Shown: in pieces, positions 50,026 through 58,671 of the stretch
Position numbering within the stretch: the first letter of the stretch is position 1
How the letters are laid out: each line of letters opens with the position of its first letter
Origin: Paraperlucidibaca sp.
Lineage (GTDB): Bacteria > Pseudomonadota > Gammaproteobacteria > Pseudomonadales > Moraxellaceae
NCBI GenBank assembly: GCA_018066805.1
Contig: JAGPVX010000038.1
Span: 62,001 to 126,000 of the forward strand
Length of the DNA stretch: 64,000 bases
Reading direction: 5' to 3'
Position numbers and translations under genes: made by a program
Notes under the pieces: model-generated
What the model was told of the DNA's origin: nothing
Seen by the model: only the letters and a program-made list of their open reading frames with translations
Database searches by the model: none

Positions 50026-50586
50026 ATGAGTCGCTGGCACATTGCTGGTCGCAGCTTACGCGCCTTAGAAGCCATCACCGATGGCCTTCCTGCAGGCAAA
50101 GCCCCCGAGTTCGATACCCGAGGCCCTACTGAGCGCCTTCGTAGCATCACACTTCCCGCTTCCGATAAAGATAGCCATGTCGACTTCTGCGTCGCTACCG
50201 GCGCTTGGCCGATTGCCGCGTTTTGGAGTGCTCACGCATTTCTAGCAATGGCCGGCGTTTTGTCTGGCGGCGGAGGCGGCTGGCTACTTTGGCTAGCGGC
50301 CGGCTTGTTTGGCGTACTTCGTCAAACCAGTAATGTCATGCGCATCAACCAGCATCGCGTGCTAGTTCGCGAAGGCTTGGCTGGGCGTGCTGAACGCAAA
50401 ATCGAGCTGCATCAAATCAGCTCAATTTGGGTGCAGCAAGGTGCGACCGGTCGTGCCCTCAATATTGGCCGTGTTGGCATGCAACTGATCAATGGTGAAG
50501 TAGTTTGGGGGCCGGTTATCGGCCATCCAACGCGTGCAAAACGCGCGATCGCGGTCGCGGTCAGTCGCCGTACGGCAAGTAATTAA
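50026..50586 (+). CDS. Small membrane protein with PH-like (bPH2/DUF304-type) domain
   Basis: A 186-residue protein with a polar N-terminal 60 residues, a hydrophobic hairpin (about residues 62-102, with GVLSGGGGGWLLWLAAGLFGV), and a C-terminal bacterial PH-like region where the sequence RINQHRVLVREGLAGR then ELHQISSIWVQQG fits the YdbS/DUF304 pattern. Function is unknown. No strong ribosome site is seen at the ATG, so the start is tentative. Confidence 0.65.
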   Translation: MSRWHIAGRSLRALEAITDGLPAGKAPEFDTRGPTERLRSITLPASDKDSHVDFCVATGAWPIAAFWSAHAFLAMAGVLSGGGGGWLLWLAAGLFGVLRQTSNVMRINQHRVLVREGLAGRAERKIELHQISSIWVQQGATGRALNIGRVGMQLINGEVVWGPVIGHPTRAKRAIAVAVSRRTASN

Positions 50587-50613
50587 ACCACCCGTTACAG
50601 TATTGAAATTTAG

Positions 50614-50645
50614 GACTTGAGCAAGTCACTCGTCTCACGCATGAT
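50614..50645 (+). promoter_or_regulatory. Candidate promoter of the BASS transporter gene with overlapping palindrome
   Basis: TTGAGC (50617-50622) and CATGAT (50640-50645) are spaced by 17 bases, each matching four of six consensus positions. The palindrome GACTTGAGCAAGTC (50614-50627) overlaps the -35 box, so it could be an operator. Confidence 0.35.
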
Positions 50646-50678
50646 CTAGGCACAACTAAAACAACCTAGGTCATTGCT

Positions 50679-51533
50679 ATGAGTGATAGCGTTTTTATTT
50701 TGGTGCTCCTGCCCATCTCTCTTTTTATCATTCTATTCAGCCTTGGGCTTGCGCTCACAGTCGCTGATTTTCGCCGTGTTGCGGTCTACCCACGCGGTGT
50801 CGCCATCGGTATGGCTAACCTGATCTTCATCTCGCCCCTTCTCGCAGTTGGCCTTGCAATAGCCTTTAAGCTACCACCAGAGCTTGCTGTCGGCATGGTA
50901 TTGCTTGGCGCATCGCCAGGCGGCACCACTGCCAATATGCTCACTCATCTTGCGAAAGGCGATACCGCACTATCACTAACCATGACAGCAATTAGTAGTG
51001 TTGCGGCAGTGTTTACTGTGCCGATCTTGCTCGACTTATCGACTCAATGGTTTATGCATGGCGAAGCGCAATATGAAATCGCCATGATGCCCATCGTGAT
51101 GAAAATCCTGCTCATTACCTTACTACCACTAGGCATCGGCATGATTGTTCGCAGTCGCGCCACACAATGGTCGATACGCTTTGAGCCGCTAGTGAAAAAA
51201 ATCGCCACCATCTTTTTTATCTTGGTGGTGTTTGTTGTGCTCTGGTCTGAGCAAGAGCATATCTTTAGCAATATCGCCAGCGTCGGCCTAGCCGTGCTCT
51301 GCCTTAACGTCTTCGCCATGGGCATTAGCTATGGCAGCTCAAAACTCGCCGGCTTAGATGGCCCGCAATCAACCGCCATCAGCATTGAGCTCGGCGTGCA
51401 TAACACCACGCTAGCAATGGCCGTGGGCGCAATGGTATCGGCATCAATGATCATCCCTGCCGCGGTGTATAGCCTGTTTATGTTCTTCACTGCCGGTGCA
51501 TTTGCGAAATGGATGCATAGCCGCAATAGCTAG
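50679..51533 (+). CDS. Bile acid:sodium symporter (BASS) family transporter
   Basis: A 284-residue integral membrane protein with about nine or ten membrane segments. The GASPGGTTANMLTHLAKGD stretch and the later ELGVHNTTLAMAVG are characteristic of the BASS/SBF fold ion-binding sites. Bacterial members import organic acids such as pantoate or related metabolites using sodium; the substrate is unknown here. It stands alone between a weak promoter and a strong terminator. Confidence 0.9.
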   Translation: MSDSVFILVLLPISLFIILFSLGLALTVADFRRVAVYPRGVAIGMANLIFISPLLAVGLAIAFKLPPELAVGMVLLGASPGGTTANMLTHLAKGDTALSLTMTAISSVAAVFTVPILLDLSTQWFMHGEAQYEIAMMPIVMKILLITLLPLGIGMIVRSRATQWSIRFEPLVKKIATIFFILVVFVVLWSEQEHIFSNIASVGLAVLCLNVFAMGISYGSSKLAGLDGPQSTAISIELGVHNTTLAMAVGAMVSASMIIPAAVYSLFMFFTAGAFAKWMHSRNS

Positions 51534-51534
51534 A

Positions 51535-51573
51535 AAAAAGCCTCGCCACACAATGCATGTGGCGGGGCTTTTT
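51535..51573. terminator. Strong intrinsic terminator, usable in both directions
   Basis: Stem GCCTCGCCACA (51540-51550) pairs with TGTGGCGGGGC (51558-51568) with one G-U pair, a seven-base loop, a run of T after and a run of A before. It serves the convergent BASS transporter and sthA genes. Confidence 0.9.
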
Positions 51574-51599
51574 AGTGTTAAGGCAGCGCTTTGCGTCTG

Positions 51600-52985
51600 T
51601 TAAAACAGACGGTTCATGCCATTGAGCGCCGCCACCCGATAAGCCTCAGCCATGGTCGGATAGTTAAACGTGGTATTGGCAAAATACTCGATCGAGTTAT
51701 TCGGCAAATTCATCACCGCCTGACCAATGTGGACAATCTCAGCGGCGTTATTACCGAAGCAATGAATGCCCAAAATCTCACGCGTATCGCGATGAAATAA
51801 GATTTTCAACATACCAACGACATCGCCCGAAATCTGCGCGCGCGCAAGATGCCTAAAGAATGACTGACCAACCTCATAGGGCACTTTATCTTCGGTGAGT
51901 TGGCGCTCGGTACGGCCAATGCAGGAGATCTCGGGGATGGTGTAAATGCCCGTCGGCACATCGCCAACATGCGGCACATCTTGACTACCAGTGATGTGCG
52001 CAGCGGCACAGCGACCTTGATCATAGGCAGCAGATGCTAGCGCGGGCGGACCAATGACATCGCCTGCCGCGTAAACATTCGCGGCGTCTGTGCAATAGCG
52101 CTCATCGACAGCAATTTGGCCACGACTATTGGCACTCAAGCCTACGGCCTCAAGGTTAAGCGTTTCAGTATTACCGGCACGGCCGTTGCACCAGAGAATG
52201 GCATCGGCCTTAATTTTCTTGCCCGACTTCGTGTGCAAAATCACGCAATCGTCCTGCGTTTCAAGCTTGCTGTATTCCTCTTGATTTCGAATAAGCACAC
52301 CTAAATCACGAAGATAATGCGACAGCGCATCGGCAATTTCATTGTCTAAAAATGACAGCAACTGCGGCTGCGTATTGACCAGATCGACCTTGTAGCCGAG
52401 GCCAACAAAAATCGATGCATACTCGCAACCAATCACGCCAGCGCCATAAATAATCAGCTTTTGCACTGGATAGTCGAGCTTCAAGATCTTATCGCTATCG
52501 AAAACGCGTGGATGATTAAAGTCGATGTCAGCAGGCTGATACGGGCGACTGCCGGTAGCAATTACCGCAGACTCAAAACCAATGCGCTCGCTAACACCCT
52601 CAGAGGTCAGCACGCTCATGGTGTGATCATCCTCGAAGCGAGCCTCACCGTAATACAGATCAACGTCGTTGCGCTCGAAAAAGCGGTGATGAGTAGTTAC
52701 TTGTATATCAATGACTTTATGCGCGCGTGCCAACACTTGCGACAGCGGCAGGCTGCGAATATCGGCCATGCGCGACAGCAATGGGTCACGGCGAAAACGC
52801 ATCAGGTTATAGACGGTCTGGCGCAGTGCCTTGGATGGAATAGTGCCCACATGCGCACAGTTGCCACCAACTTCGCCAAGCTGATCGATCACCGCAACGC
52901 GCCGGCCTTCCTTAACCAATTTCATGGCCGCACCCTCACCCGCAGGTCCAGCACCAATCACTACCACATCGTAACGCGCTAACAT
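51600..52985 (-). CDS. sthA: Soluble pyridine nucleotide transhydrogenase
   Basis: FAD-dependent enzyme that exchanges reducing equivalents between NADPH and NAD+, 461 residues. N-terminal FAD motif [13 protein letters not shown] and the active-site region [16 protein letters not shown] in which the second redox cysteine of dihydrolipoamide dehydrogenases is replaced by threonine (C43, T48), the hallmark of SthA. The NAD(P) motif [12 protein letters not shown] is in the middle. It diverges from lipA. Confidence 0.95.
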   Translation of the reverse strand: MLARYDVVVIGAGPAGEGAAMKLVKEGRRVAVIDQLGEVGGNCAHVGTIPSKALRQTVYNLMRFRRDPLLSRMADIRSLPLSQVLARAHKVIDIQVTTHHRFFERNDVDLYYGEARFEDDHTMSVLTSEGVSERIGFESAVIATGSRPYQPADIDFNHPRVFDSDKILKLDYPVQKLIIYGAGVIGCEYASIFVGLGYKVDLVNTQPQLLSFLDNEIADALSHYLRDLGVLIRNQEEYSKLETQDDCVILHTKSGKKIKADAILWCNGRAGNTETLNLEAVGLSANSRGQIAVDERYCTDAANVYAAGDVIGPPALASAAYDQGRCAAAHITGSQDVPHVGDVPTGIYTIPEISCIGRTERQLTEDKVPYEVGQSFFRHLARAQISGDVVGMLKILFHRDTREILGIHCFGNNAAEIVHIGQAVMNLPNNSIEYFANTTFNYPTMAEAYRVAALNGMNRLF

Positions 52986-53157
52986 GCTGATCCGCCCTAT
53001 TTGCTATGCCTTAGATTGACTATTAGGGTAGTGTTTTTACGGGCGTTTGTCTGGCTTATTCAACCAAAGAATGGTCTCTCAGCGTAATACATGCCGGCAC
53101 ACTAGCATCGGTTTTACGCTACACTCAGGCACATCTTTAGTGTCCTGATGAGCCATC

Positions 53158-54171
53158 ATGAGCAACTCCAGCGAGCCCACTCTTAGTAGCCCCAATCCTG
53201 TGCGCATCGAGACCGGCGTGAAGCTGCGTGGTGCAGAGAAAATGGCGCGTATTCCGGTGAAAATCATCCCCACCGTGGAAATGCCGCGCAAGCCTGACTG
53301 GATCCGTGTACGCATTAAAAACCCAGCCGAAGTATCACGAATCAAAGGCCTGCTGCGCGAGCAAAAACTGCACACCGTGTGCGAAGAAGCCGCCTGCCCT
53401 AACCTTGCCGAATGCTTTGGTGGCGGCACCGCGACCTTTATGATCATGGGCGATATTTGTACACGCCGATGCCCATTTTGCGATGTCGCCCACGGCCGCC
53501 CCAATATGCTCGATGCCGAAGAGCCACATAACTTAGCCGAAACAGTGGCCAACCTTGGCCTGAAATACGTGGTGGTGACTTCGGTCGATCGTGACGACTT
53601 GAAGGATGGCGGCGCACAGCATTTTGTCGACTGCATCGTCGCTGTGCGCGAGCGCAACCCTCACATCAAAATGGAAATTTTAGTACCCGACTTTCGTGGC
53701 CGTATGGATATCGCGTTGCGCTTAATCAGCGAATGCCCGCCAGACGTGTTCAACCACAATATCGAAACTGTGCAGCGCTTATATAAAGCTATTCGGCCGG
53801 GCTCGGACTATCAGCACTCGTTAACACTGCTGCAACGCTTCAAGCAAGAGCGCCCAGACATCGCCACCAAATGCGGCCTTATGGTCGGCATTGGCGAAAC
53901 TGAAGAAGAAGTACTCGCGCTACTCGATGACTTGAGAGCTCACGATGTCGACCTAGTCACCATCGGCCAGTATTTGCAGCCCTCGAAAACGCATGCGCCG
54001 GTCGATCGTTTTGTTCATCCCGATGAGTTTGCTCGCTACGCCGCTTATGGCCGCAAAATTGGTTTTCGCAACGTTGCTAGCGGCCCCATGGTGCGCTCGA
54101 GCTATCACGCCGACCTGCAATTTGCTGGCGTCGACGTCAATGCGATGACTGTTGCGGCTCAAACCAATTGA
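53158..54171 (+). CDS. lipA: Lipoyl synthase
   Basis: Radical SAM enzyme inserting two sulfurs into octanoyl groups on lipoyl domains, 337 residues. Auxiliary-cluster cysteines are C75, C80 and C86 ([12 protein letters not shown]), radical SAM cysteines C101, C105 and C108 (CTRRCPFC), and the C-terminal RSSYHAD serine that ligates the auxiliary cluster is present. Usually directly behind lipB; here separated by about 13 kb and given its own upstream region. Confidence 0.97.
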   Translation: MSNSSEPTLSSPNPVRIETGVKLRGAEKMARIPVKIIPTVEMPRKPDWIRVRIKNPAEVSRIKGLLREQKLHTVCEEAACPNLAECFGGGTATFMIMGDICTRRCPFCDVAHGRPNMLDAEEPHNLAETVANLGLKYVVVTSVDRDDLKDGGAQHFVDCIVAVRERNPHIKMEILVPDFRGRMDIALRLISECPPDVFNHNIETVQRLYKAIRPGSDYQHSLTLLQRFKQERPDIATKCGLMVGIGETEEEVLALLDDLRAHDVDLVTIGQYLQPSKTHAPVDRFVHPDEFARYAAYGRKIGFRNVASGPMVRSSYHADLQFAGVDVNAMTVAAQTN

Positions 54172-54201
54172 TGGCCATAACTACTGGATGGCTTTTAGCG
54201 C

Positions 54202-54696
54202 ATGACTGACTTGTTTCATCGTTTGCAGATCAACCACGCCAGTGGCGAAATCCCTGGTGAGCGCGTCGATATTGGCTGGCGCGCTTGGGCATCTCGTGCA
54301 CCTATAAAGAAGGTTGGTAGCCTGCGTTTTTACGTAGAAAACTTGCAGTTTTGGCTAGCCGTCTGGCGCTTTTTCGGCCAGCAGCGCGTGCTCATTCAAG
54401 TCGATAACCACTACCTAACGGCCACTAGCGCCAGCATCACAGCCAATGATCAGGGCAGCATTAGCGTCACTCTCATGCAGCGCACTACTATTCTTGGGCA
54501 CTTCTTTCGCTATGTTCTATGGCGCCGGAAAAGCCCTTTACACAGCACGCTCATGGGCAATGATGTCCGCATCAGCTTCAGCTCGTCGATTCCTACCGAA
54601 CTACCAAAAAAGCTAAGCCATTGCCCCGAAGCACTGTTGGATGGCGATAGTGCGTTGAGCTTGCCGCTGCATATCACGCGCTATATTAGTCAGTAG
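54202..54696 (+). CDS. Uncharacterised protein downstream of lipA
   Basis: A 164-residue protein I do not recognise. It has no signal peptide. A weakly hydrophobic stretch (FWLAVWRFFGQQRVLIQV, about residues 50-67) and another (GHFFRYVLW) are amphipathic rather than clear membrane segments. The frame is open, the codon use resembles that of neighbours, and it follows lipA by 30 bases, so it is probably expressed. It overlaps the convergent peptidase gene by 11 bases. Confidence 0.55.
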   Translation: MTDLFHRLQINHASGEIPGERVDIGWRAWASRAPIKKVGSLRFYVENLQFWLAVWRFFGQQRVLIQVDNHYLTATSASITANDQGSISVTLMQRTTILGHFFRYVLWRRKSPLHSTLMGNDVRISFSSSIPTELPKKLSHCPEALLDGDSALSLPLHITRYISQ

Positions 54697-55630
54697 CTAG
54701 CGCCGCTTTTGCCGCCGCCAATGTGGCGCGCGTCTCAGCCCGATCAAGCTGCTTTACAGCACGCTGGGCCATGGCCAACGCCGACAGGGGACGGCCACTA
54801 CGAATGAGCACATCGGCTAAATTATTTAGCAGCCAAGGCGACTCCGGCTGCGCTTTCAAACCTTCCTGCAGCACGGCCTCAGCGCTGGCCAAACCTGTTT
54901 CTTGTTCAGCGAGCTGCGCCTGTGCCAACCACAAGGAAATCTCTTCTGGCCAATAACTTAGACCACGGCGCAAACCGGCCATGGCAAGCTCTGGCGGTGC
55001 TGCTTTAGCCATGACCACGAGCTGCTTAGCCACGACAGATGAGGTCACGGATGCCGGCCATTCAGCCTGCACTGGCAGCAAACGAATAGCCCAGCGCCCA
55101 CTACGTGCCCACGTTCGATCAAACACCGACCAACTCAGCACCAAGCGCTTCTGCTCGCCAGAGCGCAGAATAATCTTTTCACGTGCAGTATCGACGCCAA
55201 TAACAACGGCGTAATGCCAGACCGGATACCACGACAAACCATTGTTTTGAAACACCACGACCGGGCTGCCATCGGCGACTGCCTGTGCAAGCACGCGCAA
55301 GTTCGGCGCTAAGCGCTCGGGCACAAACCCGCGCTGGCGCGATTGAGCCACTAGCTCATCGGTGAGCGTGCCTTCTCGACCTGGAATATACAGTGATGGC
55401 GCAAGCGCTTCGGGCGTGACCGGCGAACCAAGATAGGTCATCACCATGGCCAATGCCGCAGGGCCGCACTCATACTCGCGCTGAGCATAGAAAGGGACGT
55501 TGCTGAGTTCTACCGATGGCGGCGGCAGCACGCGTAAATCAAGCGCCTGCGGTGTCATGCAGGCGCTCAATAATAACGCCAGCAGCGCCGTCAGCCAGAG
55601 TCGGCTTAGACGCATACTGGATCGACTCAA
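54686..55630 (-). CDS. PA2778-type lipoprotein with C39-like peptidase and TPR domains
   Basis: A 314-residue predicted lipoprotein: lipobox LSAC with Cys24, then a C39-like papain-fold domain with oxyanion Q50, catalytic Cys55 in YECGPAAL and His139 in PVWHYAV, and a C-terminal tetratricopeptide-like helical region (about 205-310). The aspartate that follows the histidine in many C39 enzymes is absent at its usual place (RSG instead of DP-like). Family name PA2778-type follows the Pseudomonas homologue; function is unknown. It overlaps the upstream PA2779-type gene by four bases. Confidence 0.85.
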   Translation of the reverse strand: MSRSSMRLSRLWLTALLALLLSACMTPQALDLRVLPPPSVELSNVPFYAQREYECGPAALAMVMTYLGSPVTPEALAPSLYIPGREGTLTDELVAQSRQRGFVPERLAPNLRVLAQAVADGSPVVVFQNNGLSWYPVWHYAVVIGVDTAREKIILRSGEQKRLVLSWSVFDRTWARSGRWAIRLLPVQAEWPASVTSSVVAKQLVVMAKAAPPELAMAGLRRGLSYWPEEISLWLAQAQLAEQETGLASAEAVLQEGLKAQPESPWLLNNLADVLIRSGRPLSALAMAQRAVKQLDRAETRATLAAAKAALATD

Positions 55631-56031
55631 CGAATGGAGCGTGTGAACGGGAAGATTTTGGTGAAGCCTAGAATATCGGTTACTAGCAATACCAAGAAAA
55701 CAAAGATGACGGCGCCAATAACGCCACCACCACCAGCACCGACTGGCGTGGAGTCAATTTTCTCTGCTAAACGCTGCACTTCTTCATCAGATAATGCCGC
55801 AACACGATCAACCGCTTGGTCTGAGTCAACACCAAAACGCGTCATTTGCGTACGTACTTCTTCGCGCTGAAGCCAATCCACCACCTGCGCACGTTGGCCT
55901 TCAATTGCAGCGCTATCGCTGCTCGACAAATACGTTTCCGGGGCAATGGGCCCAGCAATTGCAGCCATGCTCCAGGCGCTCGTAGTCACAATCAATACAC
56001 TTGCTGTTGCAGCTCGAATGAACTTTTTCAT
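55627..56031 (-). CDS. PA2779-type small membrane protein
   Basis: A 134-residue protein with a signal peptide (MKKFIRAATASVLIV, cleavage near AIAG), a helical polar middle, a glycine run at residues 100-103 and a C-terminal membrane segment (about 104-121) ending in a basic tail. The ATG at 56031 has GAGGT upstream and is preferred over the longer frame starting at 56076. It precedes and overlaps the PA2778-type peptidase, the known pairing. Function unknown. Confidence 0.83.
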   Translation of the reverse strand: MKKFIRAATASVLIVTTSAWSMAAIAGPIAPETYLSSSDSAAIEGQRAQVVDWLQREEVRTQMTRFGVDSDQAVDRVAALSDEEVQRLAEKIDSTPVGAGGGGVIGAVIFVFLVLLVTDILGFTKIFPFTRSIR

Positions 56032-56147
56032 TTTTATTACCTCATGGATAGCTTGTCCAATATACGCGTAAACCATCTACCACGTTGACATATCTCCAGT
56101 CGCGCCATTCTTTCGAACCGCTTAGTCAAAGCGCTAACATGCGCCTC

Positions 56148-56795
56148 TCAGCCGCGTCGGTCGGCCACAAATGGGTTGGTACGGCGCTCATGGCCAATGG
56201 TCGACATTGGGCCGTGGCCGGGCACAAAACGCATATCATCAGGCAGTATCCAGAGCTCACGCTTAATGGCATCGAGCAAGTCCTGATGGTTGCCCATAGG
56301 GAAATCGGTGCGGCCTATAGAGCCGGCAAACAGCACATCGCCAACAAAACTCACGCCTGCACTTTCAGAAATAAACACGACGTGGCCGGGCGTATGGCCA
56401 GGGCAATGACGCACCAATAAGGTCTCAGCGCCAACCGTAACTTCATTGCCTTGGTCTAACCAACGTGTCGGTGTAAATGGCCGCGCCGTGGGAAATTGAA
56501 ACATGCGCGATTGATCATCTAAGCGATCGATCCAAAACTGATCGCCGGGGTGTGGTCCCTCAATTGGCAGGTGCAATTGCTCAGCCAAATCGGCCACGGC
56601 ACCGGCGTGATCGATGTGTGCATGAGTGACTAGCAGCTTGGTGAGTGTCACGCCTTCGGAGGCGACCAGAGCCAATAGTTTATCGGCGTCACCGCCGGCA
56701 TCAACGAGCGCTGCTTCATTGGTGGCATCGCACCAAATCAAACTACAATTTTGTTCAAACGGGGTCACGGGGTGAATACGAAAGCGTAAAGCCAT
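56148..56795 (-). CDS. YcbL-like MBL-fold hydrolase (glyoxalase II-like)
   Basis: A 215-residue metallo-beta-lactamase-fold enzyme with H58-A-H60-I-D62-H63 as the zinc motif, HCPGHTPGHV and GDVLFAGSIGRTDFP as the other metal-ligand segments, and FVPGHGP at the end. This is the YcbL type of the glyoxalase II family, shorter than classical glyoxalase II. Overlaps the DUF4442 gene start-to-stop by one base, so the two are likely cotranscribed. Confidence 0.9.
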   Translation of the reverse strand: MALRFRIHPVTPFEQNCSLIWCDATNEAALVDAGGDADKLLALVASEGVTLTKLLVTHAHIDHAGAVADLAEQLHLPIEGPHPGDQFWIDRLDDQSRMFQFPTARPFTPTRWLDQGNEVTVGAETLLVRHCPGHTPGHVVFISESAGVSFVGDVLFAGSIGRTDFPMGNHQDLLDAIKRELWILPDDMRFVPGHGPMSTIGHERRTNPFVADRRG

Positions 56796-57292
56796 TAACT
56801 CAGCTCCTGGTTCGGGCGACTGATTTCGGCCGCAGCGGGTGGTCGGTGCTCTGGTTTCAGGCGCACATAAAGGGTTTTATTCACGCGGGCAATCACTTGG
56901 CCATCGGCATCAACAACCTCCACAACAAGCTCGGGACGCACGGCGCCACCTGTGGCGGCCTGCGTTTTGATTTGCTCAAGCAGGCCATCAGGCAGGCGAA
57001 AGCAGGCAAATACTTGGCTCTTACCAGGGCGCAAAAAATCAATTTTCGCGGCCTGATCCCAGACAATATAGTTCGGCCCTAAGCGTCTCATTAGGATGAG
57101 CATGTAAAACGGATCGACCATGCTGTAAAGGCTGCCGCCAAAGTGCGTGCCGACGTAATTTTTATTCCAGAACGTTAGCTTCATGGAAACGTCGATTTCG
57201 CTAAAGTCTGGACTGATACGATCGACTCGAATACCCGCCCCTAAGAACGGAAAATACAAAGAAAACAACCACCGTAGACGACTCGCTTTCAT
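56795..57292 (-). CDS. DUF4442 hotdog-fold protein (putative thioesterase), copy 1
   Basis: About 165 residues. Hotdog-like signatures include NKNYVGTHFGGSLYSMVDPFYM, common to DUF4442 proteins related to PaaI-type thioesterases. The start at 57292 (MKASRLRWL, preceded by GAAGGTGT) is preferred over 57355. It likely acts on an acyl-CoA or acyl-ACP. A second DUF4442 protein is encoded 560 bases away on the other side of yajQ. Confidence 0.82.
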   Translation of the reverse strand: MKASRLRWLFSLYFPFLGAGIRVDRISPDFSEIDVSMKLTFWNKNYVGTHFGGSLYSMVDPFYMLILMRRLGPNYIVWDQAAKIDFLRPGKSQVFACFRLPDGLLEQIKTQAATGGAVRPELVVEVVDADGQVIARVNKTLYVRLKPEHRPPAAAEISRPNQELS

Positions 57293-57361
57293 ACAGACAC
57301 CTTCAGATATGATGACAATTTGGGCTACACTCGCCCCATCATTGCCAAGGAGCACTTTACC

Positions 57362-57850
57362 ATGCCATCGATGGATGTCGTTTCAGAACTCGAGGTTTAC
57401 GAGGTTAATCACGCCGTACAAAACACCACGAAAGAGATCGCTACGCGTTTCGACTTTCGCGGCTCGGAAGTATCGGTAAGCTTCAACGAGAAAAACAAAG
57501 AAATTAAACTTAGCGCTGAATCAGACTTTCAGGTCGAGCAAGTGCTCGCCATGCTCGAAAGCCAAATGATCAAGCGCAAAGTCGACCCACAAGTTTTCGA
57601 TCCACAAAAAATGGAAGCCTCGGGCAAGTTCATGCACCAAATCATCAAGCTGAAAGATGGTTTGGACAGCGACACTGCAAAAAAAGTAGTGAAGCTATTA
57701 AAAGAAAATGGCCATAAAGTTCAAGCCAGTATTCAGGGCGACAAAGTGCGCGTGAGCGATAAAAAGCGCGATACCTTACAAACCGTAATGGCATTTTTAC
57801 GCGAGCAGCAGCTGGGTTTGCCGCTGCAATTCAATAATTTCAAGGATTAA
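57362..57850 (+). CDS. yajQ: YajQ family nucleotide-binding protein
   Basis: A 162-residue YajQ (DUF520) protein; homologues bind cyclic di-GMP or nucleotides and influence transcription in Xanthomonas. MPSMDVVSELEVYEVNHAV and EIATRFDFRGSEVSV are diagnostic. The ATG at 57362 has AAGGAG eight bases upstream. Confidence 0.96.
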   Translation: MPSMDVVSELEVYEVNHAVQNTTKEIATRFDFRGSEVSVSFNEKNKEIKLSAESDFQVEQVLAMLESQMIKRKVDPQVFDPQKMEASGKFMHQIIKLKDGLDSDTAKKVVKLLKENGHKVQASIQGDKVRVSDKKRDTLQTVMAFLREQQLGLPLQFNNFKD

Positions 57851-57855
57851 TAGCG

Positions 57856-58350
57856 ATGGCTTTTAGCAATAACATCACGCGCGCCATGCGGCCTTTTCAG
57901 GCCCTGCCAGAAAGTTTACGCCAACGCGCTATTTCAATGATTTTTGGTCGAGTAGTGCCTTTTGTTGGCACTTCGGCTCTGCTCTATGAAGAGATCAGCG
58001 AAACCCGTGTGATTGTCAGCATCAAGAACCGCCGTAAAGTGCAAAATCACATCAAAAGCGTGCACGCAGCAGCGATGGCGCTCTTAGCAGAAACCGCCTC
58101 AGGCTTTGTTGTTGGCGTGAACTTGCCCGATGACAAAATGCCGCTGATTAAAACCTTGAAGGTCGATTATGTTCGCCGTTCATCAGGTGATTTGCGCGCA
58201 GTGGCAACGCTCACGCAAGCCGACATCAACCGTATTCGTAACGAGCCAAAAGGTGAAGTGCTGGTGCCGGTCGTGGTGACTGACGCCACTGGCGAGCAGC
58301 CGGTGAATTGCGAGATGCTCTGGGCTTGGACCAGTAAGAAGCGTAAGTAA
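57856..58350 (+). CDS. DUF4442 hotdog-fold protein (putative thioesterase), copy 2
   Basis: A 164-residue hotdog protein. The segment KVQNHIKSVHAAAMALLAETASG aligns with the hotdog helix of DUF4442 proteins, and VNLPDDKMPLIKTLKVDYVRRSSGDLRA with the following strands. It follows yajQ after five bases, so it is probably in the same transcript. It differs considerably from copy 1, so the two are not recent duplicates. Confidence 0.82.
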   Translation: MAFSNNITRAMRPFQALPESLRQRAISMIFGRVVPFVGTSALLYEEISETRVIVSIKNRRKVQNHIKSVHAAAMALLAETASGFVVGVNLPDDKMPLIKTLKVDYVRRSSGDLRAVATLTQADINRIRNEPKGEVLVPVVVTDATGEQPVNCEMLWAWTSKKRK

Positions 58351-58362
58351 GCGCTCTTCAGC

Positions 58363-58569
58363 TCAATAATGCGGTGGCGGTGGCTCAATTTCCGGGCTAC
58401 CGCTGCCGCTGGGCTGCAAGGTTCGCATCTGCTCGTATAAATGCCGCATATCGGCCTGCAAGCGCGCAATATGATCTTGCTGCGTCGCCACTAAGCGGTT
58501 CAATGCATCGAGCAAATCATCTTGATAAGCGACCTTTATTTCTAAGTCTGTCAGCCGCGACTCCATCAT
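58363..58569 (-). CDS. slyX: SlyX-like protein
   Basis: A 68-residue coiled-coil protein of the SlyX family: heptads from DLEIKVAYQDDLLDALNRLV onward and the proline-rich PPPPHY tail are typical. Function is unknown in any organism. It lies convergent to copy 2 of the DUF4442 gene across 12 bases. Confidence 0.88.
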   Translation of the reverse strand: MMESRLTDLEIKVAYQDDLLDALNRLVATQQDHIARLQADMRHLYEQMRTLQPSGSGSPEIEPPPPHY

Positions 58570-58671
58570 TATTCCTCAGCAAAACCTATGTGCCGCGCAG
58601 TATGGCAGAGGCTCTATAGGCCTGCATCTGTTAGACTCCGCGCCACTCAAACTTTAGCTGTTGTTATATCC

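Noticed and set aside
52461..52982. A 173-codon rightward frame opposite sthA.
   Set aside because: It is antisense to a highly conserved enzyme and its product has no family features.
54686..56031. A bacteriocin or lantibiotic export system, suggested by a C39-like peptidase.
   Set aside because: There is no ABC transporter fused or adjacent, no precursor-like small gene besides the membrane protein, and the peptidase is an outer-membrane-type lipoprotein with TPRs.
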